Part shown: positions 10,753 to 20,842 of the stretch, piece by piece | Position numbering within the stretch: position 1 is the first letter of the stretch | Layout of the letters: each line of letters starts with the position of its first letter | Notes under the pieces: generated by a model | The model's database searches: none | What the model was told of the DNA's origin: nothing | What the model saw: the letters and a program-made list of their open reading frames with translations, nothing else | Made by a program: the position numbers and the translations under genes | NCBI RefSeq assembly: GCF_001661345.1 | Contig: NW_017962913.1 | Location: 1,741,428-1,805,427, forward strand | Reading direction: 5' to 3' | Length of the DNA: 64,000 nt | From: Ascoidea rubescens DSM 1968 | Taxonomy: Eukaryota > Ascomycota > Saccharomycetes > Ascoideales > Ascoideaceae

Positions 10753-12221
10753 TTAATTGTCAAATTGATTAATAAATTACATTTTTATCTTATATTATAC
10801 CTCATAACAATAAATTATATCAATACTTACAATACTTAGGGTTATTTAATTCATTCTTTTTTTTTTATTTTTTTTATTTTATTTTAATTTTTATTTTTTT
10901 CATGTTGCAGAATTTAAACAAAGTTTTTCATTCTTTCCCTTTTTTTCTCTCTATTTTTTTCTTTTCTTTTATTTTTTTTCACACCAGTTTGATGATTGAT
11001 TTTGATGATTTTTTTTTTCATGACTTGGTAATAACTAAATTGGGCTTTTTTTCCTTTATTCTGTACTTTATTTGGTTGATAATCTTATACTTTTACAGTT
11101 CATACTTTCGACTCACAAATAAATAAAACTTCCTAAACAAAAAGTTTTTCTTTCTTTTTTTCTTTGATTTTCAATATAACACCCTTACAAGGATCAATAT
11201 AAGATTTTCAATCATAATATGGAAAGTTAGTCATTGAAATCTTTGGCTGTGTTCTTCCCACCAATCGCACGCGTTACCAGAGATGGCCTGGAACTCCCAC
11301 ACACAACCGCTTCAAACCTCTCGCATCCACGCTCGGCAGAAATGCCCGCATGCGTCCACCGAAACTCGGTACACCGCTTGTCGCTGGAAGCGCGTATGAT
11401 CACATAATCATCCACTGCTGTGGAGTCAGCAGTGCACCCGCATTTCACTGCGTGCAGATCACATGCCTGCGGGGCCTTTCTCGTGATCTTGCAGGCCCGT
11501 TTGGAGCTGCCCGATTTCCGCGGCCGGGCTGTGATTGGCCCGCAAGCCCAGGACTGACCCGCTACTTTGGACGTGCGCAAAAACAGCTTTGGTGCGATTG
11601 CGTTTGGCGCTGTTTTGATTCGATCGCACTCAATCACTCGATCATTGCTTAGAAGCTCTTGTGCAAAATTTGCCCTTCCCCAGAAATAAATTTCACATCA
11701 TCAGAAGCCAAAAGCCTGCTCTGAACAGTCACACTCCCTCAATTCTGCTGCTCGTTCTTCCCTCCCATTGGTGCCAGGCCTAGCAGCTGACAGTCGCTCT
11801 TCCAAATGTGCCACACCACTCGCTTGTTTACACTCTTCTTGTGTTTTGCAGCTTATCCTCTTTTCCTTCTGGCTTATCATATGAATTTGTCCTTCCCCGA
11901 TCCGGAACATTGTGGCTAATTGGACCTATATCCGGCTAGCGCCACACAACAGCCACCTTTGACGTCTGTTGATATATAAACTCTTTTTATTTTCTTTGCT
12001 TTCTAGGAAATGTAAAACATAACCCAAAAAAAATTTTTTTTCTTACCTCTTTTATTTATAATTGCTGTTCCTTCTTCTCCAATCAAATAACAACCATAAC
12101 AACAATAATTACTTTGTCCATCCTTCTAAACCAAGCAAAATTACTTGCCTACCACTCTCTTGCCTTTTGTTTTTTCTTTTTTCTTTCTCATCTCGTCTCA
12201 TTCTCTCTTATCTTAATAACA
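10753..12221. other. Intergenic region with CpG-rich block and TATA box, upstream of the PEX25-like gene
   Basis: AT-rich and pyrimidine-rich to about 11220, then a GC/CpG-rich block at about 11240-11660 continuing more weakly to 11960. After it come TATATAAA at 11973-11980 and an AT-rich leader to the ATG at 12222. ORFs inside the GC block (100-136 residues, both strands) start at GTG or TTG and have no recognisable domain, so I read the block as promoter or other noncoding DNA. Confidence 0.6.
11973..11980 (+). promoter_or_regulatory. TATA box of the PEX25-like gene
   Basis: TATATAAA about 240 bp upstream of the ATG at 12222, directly after the end of the GC-rich block. The spacing suits scanning initiation in budding yeast. 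Confidence 0.55.
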
Positions 12222-13628
12222 ATGAGCAATAATATCGCCAACCACACTGATAATGCTGATTTTGAATCTCAAGTATTAATCAGCTTGCCAATTGATTCAA
12301 AACAAGATAAAACTGATAATACTAATAGTTCAAAAATCGATTCAGACTCAATCAATAAAAATAACTTGAACATAACCACGACAGAACTACCAAACTCTTT
12401 ACCAAGCTCAATACCAAACTCAAGAAGATCTTCAACTAGCTTAACTAACAAAATTGACACCAAGTCTATTGTTTCTGCTGCTACTAATAACAAAAACAGC
12501 ATAATGATCTCTTATAATCATGCTCCAAGCAATTCTTCTTCTTTCTCTCTATCCTCCTCATCCTCAACTGAAGATGTAAACTCTCTTCACAAAAATGTCA
12601 TCAACCAAAAAGACACCAATTTCGACTTTCCACAAACTAACAAGAAAAAACTAAACTCAATTCAAAAAAAATTAGTCATCCCATTTCACAGAATCATTTT
12701 GGCAATGCTCGACCAAGTCTCTGGCAAAAATCATATAGCAAAAGTCATTCAATTCACCATAAGACTATTGCTCATGTACTCTGACCACATTATCAAAAAA
12801 TACTCAAACAATAATATCAAATTGAAAAATTCCCTCTTCTTAAGAACAAACCTATTACTCTCAACCCAAATCTTCTATAGATTAAAAGATGCTCCTCCAT
12901 TTATCTCACTATACAGACAATTCCTAAGAGTGGGTAAAACCCCCTTTAGATTCTTGGATTTTTACAACTATTTTTCCTCAAACACTCTTAAGAACCCAAA
13001 TGCCAAAAATATAAATAACAATAACTTTCCAAACTTCTTATTCTCCGATAAATTCCTATCTCTATCCATAGGAACCTACTATGGTATCTTTGATGAAATT
13101 TCCCTCTTCTTTAAGTTAGGTATACTAAAGGATAAAAAACTAAAAAAAAGAGTATCTTATCATGAATCCTTTTCCTGGTACTTGGATATTCTTTTCACTT
13201 TGAAAAATCAACTTCGCGATTACTCCATCTTGCAAAATAAAAAACAACACCTATCAATCGAGAAAAAAATTAAATTAAGAACTCTATACCATTCAAGAGA
13301 TTTGGTATCCTCAACTTCAATATCCTCAAATTTAACCAACTCCTTCTCATTCTCTTCTCCTTCTCTACATAACAACAGAAATCCAAGACGTTCCACTTCC
13401 ATCGATAACTTGAAGCACATTGACGAAAAACTAGTCCAACTTGATTACGAAATCAAAATGATGAAACTATCGTTATTAAAAACGTTATGTGATTTTTATT
13501 TTGATTCCGTTGATTTATTCAATTTAAAATTTAATCCTTTTTTCTACACAATCTCGGGTTTCGGCGCAGGGTTTCTCTCTGCTTTAAAAGTTTATATTGA
13601 AACTAAAAGAGATTTGGAAAATAAATAA
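12222..13628 (+). CDS. PEX25: Peroxisomal PEX11-family membrane protein (PEX25-like)
   Basis: A 468-residue protein starting at the ATG at 12222 (MSNNIANHTD); the frame is open further upstream only from a TTG. After about 150 disordered Ser/Asn-rich residues comes the PEX11-type core: HRIILAMLDQVSGKNHIAKV followed by IQFTIRLLLMYSDH, then a segment on a FRFLDFYNYF pattern and a C-terminal hydrophobic stretch (NPFFYTISGFGAGFLSALKV). PEX11-family proteins bind and bend the peroxisomal membrane during proliferation. The long N-terminal extension and total length fit the Pex25/Pex27 branch (about 390 residues in S. cerevisiae) better than Pex11 itself (about 240). Family assignment is firm; the branch is likely. 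Confidence 0.85.
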   Translation: MSNNIANHTDNADFESQVLISLPIDSKQDKTDNTNSSKIDSDSINKNNLNITTTELPNSLPSSIPNSRRSSTSLTNKIDTKSIVSAATNNKNSIMISYNHAPSNSSSFSLSSSSSTEDVNSLHKNVINQKDTNFDFPQTNKKKLNSIQKKLVIPFHRIILAMLDQVSGKNHIAKVIQFTIRLLLMYSDHIIKKYSNNNIKLKNSLFLRTNLLLSTQIFYRLKDAPPFISLYRQFLRVGKTPFRFLDFYNYFSSNTLKNPNAKNINNNNFPNFLFSDKFLSLSIGTYYGIFDEISLFFKLGILKDKKLKKRVSYHESFSWYLDILFTLKNQLRDYSILQNKKQHLSIEKKIKLRTLYHSRDLVSSTSISSNLTNSFSFSSPSLHNNRNPRRSTSIDNLKHIDEKLVQLDYEIKMMKLSLLKTLCDFYFDSVDLFNLKFNPFFYTISGFGAGFLSALKVYIETKRDLENK

Positions 13629-13990
13629 ATCAATAAATAATTGCACAAGTATCCAAATCACCAAAATTCATCTTTTCAAATCCTATAATACCAAATCTTG
13701 TATTAATAACAATATTGTTTAATTAGCCTCTATTAAAATATTTTTTTTTCACTTTTACAGTCTTTCTCTTCTCATGCTTCTATTCTTATATCTTATTCAA
13801 TCTGCTATTTATTTTACTTTTTACTTTTTATTTTTTATTTTTTATCTTTTATCTTTTATACTGCCTCTAAAATTCTCATTCTACATTAGTATCATTTTAA
13901 ATTGAACTTTTTATCTCGCACCAAATATATCACGTAGAAAAGATAAACAAGTAAAAATATATATATAGATTGAAAGATAAAACATACTAT
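13629..13990. other. Convergent intergenic region
   Basis: 362 bp between the stop of the PEX25-like gene and the stop of the oxidoreductase. Pyrimidine-rich and AT-rich, with TTTTTA/TTTTAT runs at about 13815-13860. Presumably shared 3'-end signals; nothing else seen. Confidence 0.5.
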
Positions 13991-15127
13991 CTAAGGTACA
14001 GTGTCTGAAATTTTAAGCACCAACTTTTGACAACTGATTTTTTTTTCTTGCAATAAATCAAGTCCCTCACTGACTGAACCTAACCCTTTGGGCAACAATT
14101 TTAATGGCCCATGTTTTAGTTTCCCTTGGTTAATGTAATCTTGTGCAAATTTCATAAAAATCTTATTATCTTCAACTGACGATGCATCTGATTCAATAAG
14201 AATATCTTCGGTCAATTGAACTGGTTTCCCATTAAGTGGATACATTAATGTTTTAGTTACTTGGACATTTTTTTTTAAATTTTTAATCTTCTCTTCTCCC
14301 AATAAATTCAAATTATCAATAATGATCCTTTCAACGGTTTCATCGTTTGAAGTGGCATCGTGAGTAAATTGAATAGTATGTGAATTAGCAATTGCATCGG
14401 TTGCAATAATAACTTTGTCGTTAGTCTTTGCCTTGATTTGTTCAACAGCATCAGCGTCATGATAATCAATAACAATATCGGCACCCAATTCTTTCAATAA
14501 CGCTTCGTTTTTCTTCGACGCAACTGCAACTACATTCCATTGAAATACATGTTTAGCAAATTGAATAGCAATTTGTCCAAAGGATGTAGCACCACCCCAT
14601 ACTAAATAGTACTCATCATCCTTCAATGTCTTTTCCTCAAATGATCCCTTTAAAAAATGAAACAAACTTTGTCCAACAGTAACAAGAGATAAAGTAATCG
14701 AGGCAGCAGCTTCAAAGGTGTCGATATCACCCACACAATCCGAGCTCTTGCTTAAGAGACTCAATGTCTGTTTGTACTTGATTGTGAACTCTGGATCGAC
14801 CACGCAGTAGTCAGCAAAGGCTCCATTATCTGGTGTATCTCTGCTTAGCCCATGGAGAGTCGAAGAGACTTGGTCACCAACTCTGTAAATATCTTTTAAA
14901 TTCTCTCCCACTTTAACAACGACTCCAGAGCAATCAGAACCGGCTACTGCATTATTAGGGCCCCAACCAAGCTTGACATGTTTCCAATCAGTGGGATTTA
15001 AAGCAGCTGCAACAACTCTTATGAGAAGCTGATTGTCATCATGAATTGGAATATTAGCGATTTCGACATTGAGCTTTCTGTTTCTGTCAAGAATAACAGC
15101 TCTGTAAAGCGAATTGGGTAAACTCAT
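13991..15127 (-). CDS. Medium-chain dehydrogenase/reductase, zinc-less, quinone-oxidoreductase type
   Basis: 378 residues from the ATG at 15127 (MSLPNSLYRAV). The GroES-like N-terminal domain shows LNPTDWKHVKLGWG and AGSDCSGVVVKVG; the Rossmann part has YLVWGGATSFGQIAIQFAKH followed by the VVAVASKKNEALLKELGAD block. It lacks the cysteine cluster of the structural zinc site found in alcohol dehydrogenases. It most resembles the yeast YNL134C/YCR102C/YLR460C group, NAD(P)H-dependent reductases of uncertain physiological substrate. Divergent from ISY1 across about 330 bp. Reaction inferred from the fold; substrate unknown. Confidence 0.85.
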   Translation of the reverse strand: MSLPNSLYRAVILDRNRKLNVEIANIPIHDDNQLLIRVVAAALNPTDWKHVKLGWGPNNAVAGSDCSGVVVKVGENLKDIYRVGDQVSSTLHGLSRDTPDNGAFADYCVVDPEFTIKYKQTLSLLSKSSDCVGDIDTFEAAASITLSLVTVGQSLFHFLKGSFEEKTLKDDEYYLVWGGATSFGQIAIQFAKHVFQWNVVAVASKKNEALLKELGADIVIDYHDADAVEQIKAKTNDKVIIATDAIANSHTIQFTHDATSNDETVERIIIDNLNLLGEEKIKNLKKNVQVTKTLMYPLNGKPVQLTEDILIESDASSVEDNKIFMKFAQDYINQGKLKHGPLKLLPKGLGSVSEGLDLLQEKKISCQKLVLKISDTVP

Positions 15128-15460
15128 GGTGAATGGCAAGTAGATTGTTTGTTCAAAAGGTCTTCTGTGAAATAAACAAATTTCCTCCAGAAACCATCTC
15201 TTTATATCCCTTTCCAGCTATAGTTGCTTTGTGGAGAGAGGGTTTTTCCTTTCAATCAGACTTTTCGGCCTGGGTTCGCATTTTTGGACAAAGCAAGCCG
15301 AAATAGTATGCAGTAACACGTGTATATCACATAAACATTGTTTCTTTTGTCCAGAGCCCACACCTGCAAACTTCGGATAGGCTGTGTTTGAAACTCCAAG
15401 AACTATCTTTGCTGTGATCAAACAGAAATACTTTGGATTATCCCAACAGCTCTGTGGAAA
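15128..15460. promoter_or_regulatory. Divergent promoter between the MDR gene and ISY1
   Basis: 333 bp between two divergent ATGs. Contains CACGTG at 15317-15322, a possible bHLH (Cbf1-type) site, and AT-rich flanks. No gene seen. Confidence 0.5.
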
Positions 15461-16429
15461 ATGTCCAGAAACAGTGAAAAGGCTCAGTCTTTATTGTTCA
15501 AATACCAGGAGTTCAAGGCATTGGAGAAGGGATACATCAACATCAATCGATTGAAGAGACCCAGAAATGTCAAGTCTGTGAAAGATCTAAAATTGTCTGA
15601 AAAATGGAGAAACCAAGTGCTAGGTGAAATATCCAGAAAAATCACTTTGATCCAGGATGAAATGCTAAGTGACTACCAGATTCGAGACTTGAATGACGAG
15701 ATAAACAAGTTAATGAGAGAAAAACTTGCTTGGGAGTATCATATAAAAGAAATAGGTGGTCCAGACTACATTCGATTCTCCAAAAAACAGAACCAGAATT
15801 ACAGCAATGAGTTTGTGATAAGAGGCTACAGATACTTTGGAAGAGCAAAGCATTTGCCTGACGTCCAGGAATTGATCAAACAACAGGCCACAGAGAAACA
15901 GAGTAATTTGAAGATTTTTGAGAACGAAAAATCAAACAAAAAATTGATATATGAACGACTAAATAGAATCGACGCTGAGTACTATGGGTTATATGAACAT
16001 GATGTAAATAGCGAGATTGCATATTCAATAAATAAAAACCAGAAAAACATTTACGATCAAATACTGGATATTCTAGGCAGCGAATATATTGCCAATGATA
16101 ACAAGTACAAAATAATGCAAGAGAACAATTTGAAAATATCAGATTCTTTAGAAAATCTTGATTTGAATGACCATACCAATCCCGATGGCAAGAACTTTTA
16201 TAATGATGAATTGCTCAATGCTGAAGATGACTTGTCTAAAAAGTTGTTCCTAAAACTTAAAAATAACTACAATTCCAACGATAAATTGATAAATAATTCC
16301 GATGATCTTTCAATAATAGACATTGACAATGATGAGGACCCTCATCAAGTGCCCACTCTTCAAGAAATTGAAAATTTTATATTGAATAGAAAAAAAAAAT
16401 TAATGAAAATTGAAGTTAATTCACGATAA
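15461..16429 (+). CDS. ISY1: Pre-mRNA splicing factor Isy1
   Basis: 322 residues. The N-terminal block is strongly typical of Isy1: MSRNSEKAQSLLFKYQEFKA, then RPRNVKSVKDL, then SEKWRNQVLGEISRKI and IRDLNDEINKLMREKLAWEY with GGPDYIRF. Isy1 is a component of the Prp19-associated NineTeen complex in the active spliceosome. The middle is Asn/Asp-rich and variable; the end (VPTLQEIENFILNRKKKLM) matches the usual C-terminal Ile/Leu-rich helix. ATG at 15461. Its presence fits a genome with some introns, several of which lie in this window. Confidence 0.93.
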   Translation: MSRNSEKAQSLLFKYQEFKALEKGYININRLKRPRNVKSVKDLKLSEKWRNQVLGEISRKITLIQDEMLSDYQIRDLNDEINKLMREKLAWEYHIKEIGGPDYIRFSKKQNQNYSNEFVIRGYRYFGRAKHLPDVQELIKQQATEKQSNLKIFENEKSNKKLIYERLNRIDAEYYGLYEHDVNSEIAYSINKNQKNIYDQILDILGSEYIANDNKYKIMQENNLKISDSLENLDLNDHTNPDGKNFYNDELLNAEDDLSKKLFLKLKNNYNSNDKLINNSDDLSIIDIDNDEDPHQVPTLQEIENFILNRKKKLMKIEVNSR

Positions 16430-16758
16430 TACATATACTGCATTAATTACAAAAAAAAATACTTTTATTAAACCATTGAAACCCAAATAACTAGTCTATA
16501 CAAAAAAAAATAAAAAAAAACAAAAAAAAAACAAAAACAAAAACAAAAAAAAACAAAAACAAAAAATCCAAATGAAAATTGAACTGTCTATGAAACTAAA
16601 AATCAATAACTGAATTAGGGTTTTATTACAAAAAATTTACAAAAATTACAAATAAAAAAAATTTTATCATCAGAATGAGCAAAAAATAGCTGGAGATTAT
16701 TGAAAATCCAACATTTTCAAGTTAAAAAAACAAAAAAAAACAAAACAAAACGGTTTGT
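16430..16758. other. Convergent intergenic region, A-rich
   Basis: 329 bp between ISY1 and the permease stop codon. Largely AAAAAC/AAAAAT runs, notably at 16500-16566. Likely shared polyadenylation region. Confidence 0.5.
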
Positions 16759-19700
16759 TTAAAAATAATGCAAAAATTTCATTATTTTTTCTGAAAGATT
16801 TTTACTATAAGCTCGGTTTTCTTCCCAAAAAATTTTATCGTTTTCTTTTCTACCAATATCCAATTGAATCTGATCTAACCTTAATATTTTGGTGCCATAG
16901 CAATACTTGTATCCGAAATAACAAAGAATGAAAAGCATAAGGGAACCATAAGTAGTAAAGAAATACAATGTATTCCAGGCATGCGGGAGAAAGAAAACAA
17001 ATCCAGCACTAACGACAACAAATATTCCCCCAAACATTCCAACATAAGCATTATATGGTTGAAATGGTGATTTATACGGATAAAAATCGCTATCTCTTGA
17101 TATCAAGTCGTCTCTTTGTTTTAGTCCATAATAATACCTTAAAAATGATAAACACATTCCTGCCCAAACAATCATTCCTGCAGTTGAACAGAGACTCATA
17201 AACCGCTGAAAAACCTTTCCAGAATCATGTTGGACAGCTAAAAATGCTAATGAACCAAAAATTCCTGAAAATATCACAGATCTATATGGAATCCCATGCC
17301 TATTACATTTTGAGAAATATTCAGGGACTTTTCCCTGAAGCGATAATTGATACAATGTTCTGCTTGAGGCATATAATTGAGAAGATCCAGCTGATAGTGC
17401 GAAAAATACTAAAATTCCATTCAAAACCGAGGCAAAGGAACACAAACTTGCACTTTGTAAAGCTATAACCCATGGGCTCTGATTACCATTGGAAAACCCA
17501 TCCCATTCTAACAAATTGACATCACAATGTTTCCCACCATAAATGTCGATAATATTTTGTTCGATAATTTTATCTGCTTCATAATCATGGTTAGGGTCAG
17601 GTTTATCTATTGTATAATATCTTAATAGTCTTGGATCCCCCGAATAAAAATTTAAGCCAACACAAAATATCGCCAACACATAAAAAATTAGAATTCTCCA
17701 AAACACTTTGTTTGTAGCTTTTGGTAAAGATTTTCTTGGATTTAATGATTCACCTGCTGCAATGGAAACAATTTCTGTTCCAACATAAGCATAAGATGCA
17801 ACCAAAGCTGCGACCATTATCCCCAAAAGACGACCTCCACCTCCTTTTATTCCATCTAATGAACCAGTGCCTTGATCAGTAATATCGAAAGTTGGCCTAA
17901 AGGGTCCATATGTTAAACCCTTTGAAGGTTCTGATTCCGAGCTCTTCCAAAACGTGAATCTTTCAACTTTATGTAAAGGAGCAACACCCCCAGCGTTTAA
18001 AACAATACTAAAGAAAATCATTCCTAATAGAAAAAGTAATTTGAAAATTGAAGAGTAAAATTCGATTTCACCATAAACTCTAACATCAAATAAATTTATG
18101 CTGATGATGACTATTAGAAAAAAACTAATCCAAGCAGATGTGATAGATCCGGGGACTTTTAAATGAGGATAATAACTTAACATTATGGCAGCAGCTGTGA
18201 TTTCGCTTGGTAGACTAATAGTATAATTGAGCCAATAAATCACACCTAAAGCAAAACCGAAGGCATCGTCGACGAATCTTGAACCAATACCCGAGACTCC
18301 ACCTACTAATGGAATGACAGTGACTATTTCACAGAATGATAACATAGTTGAAAGAACAATACAGCCAGCAAGAGAAAATCCGATTAGAGTGCCTAAAGGA
18401 CCAGCAATAGAAAAGGCCTTACCGGAAGCCAAAAGCAAACCAACACCTAAAGCTCCACCTAAGGCAATCATTTGCAAATGTCTTTGTTTCAATTTTCTTT
18501 GAAGAACATAATTTTTGGTTCTTCTTGTTGGTTGGTTTGGCCTTGAATGCAGACAATGAATATCAGAACCATCATTTGTGATGCTAGAAGAGTTAAATAT
18601 ATTATTTCCACTATTTTTGCTAATGGATTTGTTTTTATTGGTTATGTTTATATTATTTGAATAAGATAACAGAGTGTGATCATTTTCCAAGATACTATCT
18701 TCATTTAAGAAAAGAGAGCTGGCAGCTGTGTGATGGTGATGGTGATGGTGATGGTGATGGTGATAAGAATTGAAGTTTTTAGATATATCAGATAATAAGT
18801 CTGTATTTTTTTTATTAAATTGATCTTTGAGAATTAGATGGTTATTGTTGCTATTTTTATTAAATTTGGGTTTATTGTCGTTATGTAATTGTTCTTTATA
18901 TAAACCGAGGTCGATTTCATTTAAGTCGTTTAATGGGATTGAGTTGATATCATAAATCGTTTTCTTTTGGGGATTGTTAGTGTGAGATGAGTTGATATTT
19001 TTTTTATTAATTGTAAAAGTAAATGGATTTTTGATATAAAAGGGGTTTTGATTTTTAAATCTGTTTAATTTGATGAATTTATCACTTAGATGATGATGAT
19101 GATTTGAGGCTGAGTTTGATAAAGAAGATATTTCTGAATCAATATAGTTGTTGAAATAAGCTTGAGTTAGGGAGTTATTTTTGCCGTAAGATTTTAATTG
19201 GGAGAATGGATTTTGGTTTAATTTTTTGTTTATTAGTTTTTTCAAGTTTGATTGAATTAGGTCTTCAGTTTTAATTTGGTTCAAGTAAAATTTAAAGTCA
19301 TCATTATCATTATCATTATCATTATTATTTTCATTATCATTATCATTTTGATTATCATTATCATTTTGATTATCATTATCATTTTGATTATTATTGGTAC
19401 TTTTTTCATTTAAATTTGATTTGAAATTTTCATAAATATTTGAGAAAAAGTATTTTTCATTTGAAGTATTTAAAAAGTTTAAATTTTTATTGATTATAGA
19501 GTGGCCATAATTTTGTATTAATTTATCAGATATTTTGTTTAAGATTAGGGAGTTCAAAGATAGTTTGTCATTATCATTATCAGTATCAGTGTCATTATTG
19601 TCAATAGGAATATTGTTATGGTGATTATTATTGTCATTTATTTGGTTAATGATTTTATGTATAGATGAATCGGAATTAAAGTCATTAATAGAGATTTGGT

Positions 19701-20109
19701 TTAAATTTTGGTTGTTGGTATTGATATTGATATTATTAGTAGCATTATTCAAGTTATTTAATGAAGAAAACGAATGAAGTCTGGAATTGAAGTTCGAGTG
19801 AGTTGATGGGATTGAACTTGAATCGATTATATTTTCAGAGGGGAAAATATCAAGAAATTGAGAATAATCATTAGTATGGCTGGTTTCATTTATGTGATCA
19901 GAATTATCAGTATTATGAGTATCATTAGAGTTATGAGTATCATTTATTGAGTTTTCAATTGGCCGATTCAGCGAAAGATTGAATATATTGGGATTAGCAA
20001 TAGTGGTGTTATAAACATGATCATTATCAGACAGGTCAGATAAAGATATAGAGGATATAGAATGAAAAACTATCGAATGCGACGGAGAATTTGATTGGCT
20101 GTTGGACAT
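16759..20109 (-). CDS. SSY1: SSY1-like amino-acid permease homologue (extracellular amino-acid sensor)
   Basis: 1116 residues from the ATG at 20109 (MSNSQSNSPSH). About 535 residues of Asn/Asp/His-rich disordered sequence precede a 12-TM amino-acid permease core that begins KLKQRHLQMIALGGALGVGL. Features that point to Ssy1 (Candida Csy1) rather than a transporter: the very long N-terminal tail, SRFVDDAFGFALGVIYWLNY, SLPSEITAAAIMLSYYPHL, and enlarged outer loops (the FTFWKSSESEPSKGL region). Ssy1 is the plasma-membrane receptor of the SPS pathway, which triggers Ssy5 cleavage of Stp1/Stp2. The N-tail here is roughly twice that of S. cerevisiae Ssy1 and contains an 11-His run near residue 455 and Asp-Asn repeats near residue 250. 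Permease family is certain; Ssy1 role likely. Confidence 0.85.
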   Translation of the reverse strand: MSNSQSNSPSHSIVFHSISSISLSDLSDNDHVYNTTIANPNIFNLSLNRPIENSINDTHNSNDTHNTDNSDHINETSHTNDYSQFLDIFPSENIIDSSSIPSTHSNFNSRLHSFSSLNNLNNATNNININTNNQNLNQISINDFNSDSSIHKIINQINDNNNHHNNIPIDNNDTDTDNDNDKLSLNSLILNKISDKLIQNYGHSIINKNLNFLNTSNEKYFFSNIYENFKSNLNEKSTNNNQNDNDNQNDNDNQNDNDNENNNDNDNDNDDFKFYLNQIKTEDLIQSNLKKLINKKLNQNPFSQLKSYGKNNSLTQAYFNNYIDSEISSLSNSASNHHHHLSDKFIKLNRFKNQNPFYIKNPFTFTINKKNINSSHTNNPQKKTIYDINSIPLNDLNEIDLGLYKEQLHNDNKPKFNKNSNNNHLILKDQFNKKNTDLLSDISKNFNSYHHHHHHHHHHHTAASSLFLNEDSILENDHTLLSYSNNINITNKNKSISKNSGNNIFNSSSITNDGSDIHCLHSRPNQPTRRTKNYVLQRKLKQRHLQMIALGGALGVGLLLASGKAFSIAGPLGTLIGFSLAGCIVLSTMLSFCEIVTVIPLVGGVSGIGSRFVDDAFGFALGVIYWLNYTISLPSEITAAAIMLSYYPHLKVPGSITSAWISFFLIVIISINLFDVRVYGEIEFYSSIFKLLFLLGMIFFSIVLNAGGVAPLHKVERFTFWKSSESEPSKGLTYGPFRPTFDITDQGTGSLDGIKGGGGRLLGIMVAALVASYAYVGTEIVSIAAGESLNPRKSLPKATNKVFWRILIFYVLAIFCVGLNFYSGDPRLLRYYTIDKPDPNHDYEADKIIEQNIIDIYGGKHCDVNLLEWDGFSNGNQSPWVIALQSASLCSFASVLNGILVFFALSAGSSQLYASSRTLYQLSLQGKVPEYFSKCNRHGIPYRSVIFSGIFGSLAFLAVQHDSGKVFQRFMSLCSTAGMIVWAGMCLSFLRYYYGLKQRDDLISRDSDFYPYKSPFQPYNAYVGMFGGIFVVVSAGFVFFLPHAWNTLYFFTTYGSLMLFILCYFGYKYCYGTKILRLDQIQLDIGRKENDKIFWEENRAYSKNLSEKIMKFLHYF
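18727..18764. repeat. (GATGGT)n microsatellite encoding polyhistidine in the SSY1-like gene
   Basis: Hexanucleotide repeat read as CAC/CAT codons on the minus strand, giving an 11-residue His run in the cytosolic tail. Such a run could bind metal ions, but may be neutral. Confidence 0.85.
19310..19395. repeat. (TCATTA)n-type repeat encoding Asp-Asn/Gln tract in the SSY1-like gene
   Basis: Imperfect hexamer repeats with interspersed TTTTGA units, read on the minus strand as alternating Asp/Asn with Gln-Asn insertions around residue 250 of the N-tail. Confidence 0.8.
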
Positions 20110-20842
20110 TATAAAGATTAATAAGTAGAATCTAAAGAGGTAAATACAGGCAAAATGGAGCAAAAAACTCTGATGTAAATAAGTTATGTGATATGAGAGC
20201 TTTTGGAGAATATGAAGATCGATTGAATGAAAAGTGTGGAGCTGGAGGAGAAATGTAATAAAACAATGGAGTCAATGAAATGAAGAGAAATGATATGGAA
20301 TATAACGAAATGTAATAAAGAGCAGAATCAGGAAATAGAAGAAAATGCTCCAAAAATGCTCAAACTTCAGTTGGAGATAAGAGCCGTCCGTTCAAATAAG
20401 AACGGATAAGGCATTGGAATGCACACATACGCAATAGTGCAGTACACAGAAAGAGCCACAAGTGCGGGAGTCAGTTGAACAATGCCAAAGAGAAAGAGCC
20501 AAAGAAAGCAGTGGAGAGTGAAGACAGACGTTGAGCAGAACAGCAATGAATCACAGCGGATAAGAGCATTCTCAACAAAAAAAGCAAAAAAGCTCCCTGA
20601 TCTGTGACCAAACCGAAGATCTGCTCCAGAGCAAGCAACTTCAACACTTTGACACGCCTGGCGGCTGTGCGCACGTGCTCACACGCAAGAGTAGTCCAGA
20701 ACTGGGACCAAACCACGTGTGCGCGTGCAGCAGCTGCCGAAGTATAAATACTGCTTCTGCTGCCTCTGTTCAGCTTTGTCTGTTGCTTCTGCTGTTTCTG
20801 CTGTTTCTGCTGTTTCTGCTTTCTTCTTTCTCTTGTCTCAGC
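20110..20842. promoter_or_regulatory. Divergent promoter of SSY1-like gene and the poly-Asn gene
   Basis: 733 bp. The SSY1-proximal half is A/G-rich; the other half, about 20370-20760, is GC/CpG-rich. Two CACGTG motifs lie at 20672-20677 and 20714-20719, and TATAAATA at 20743-20750 is 93 bp before the rightward ATG. The leader then carries about four TTTCTGCTG nonamers at about 20785-20824. An open frame continues upstream from the rightward gene but begins only at GTG, so I keep it as leader. Confidence 0.6.
20785..20824 (+). repeat. TTTCTGCTG nonamer repeat in the 5' leader
   Basis: About four tandem copies in the presumed 5' UTR just upstream of the ATG at 20843. Pyrimidine-rich on the RNA. 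Confidence 0.8.

Noticed and set aside
10902-11126. 74-residue Phe-rich ORF
   Set aside because: Translation of a poly-T tract in a 3' region; no ATG-supported coding signal.
11227-11910. ORFs of 69-136 residues on both strands in the GC block before the PEX25-like gene
   Set aside because: GTG/TTG starts, no domains, and overlap with each other; best explained by base composition.
20675-20842. In-frame upstream extension of the poly-Asn gene
   Set aside because: Begins at GTG and covers the two CACGTG motifs, the TATA box and leader repeats, so it is more likely promoter and 5' UTR.
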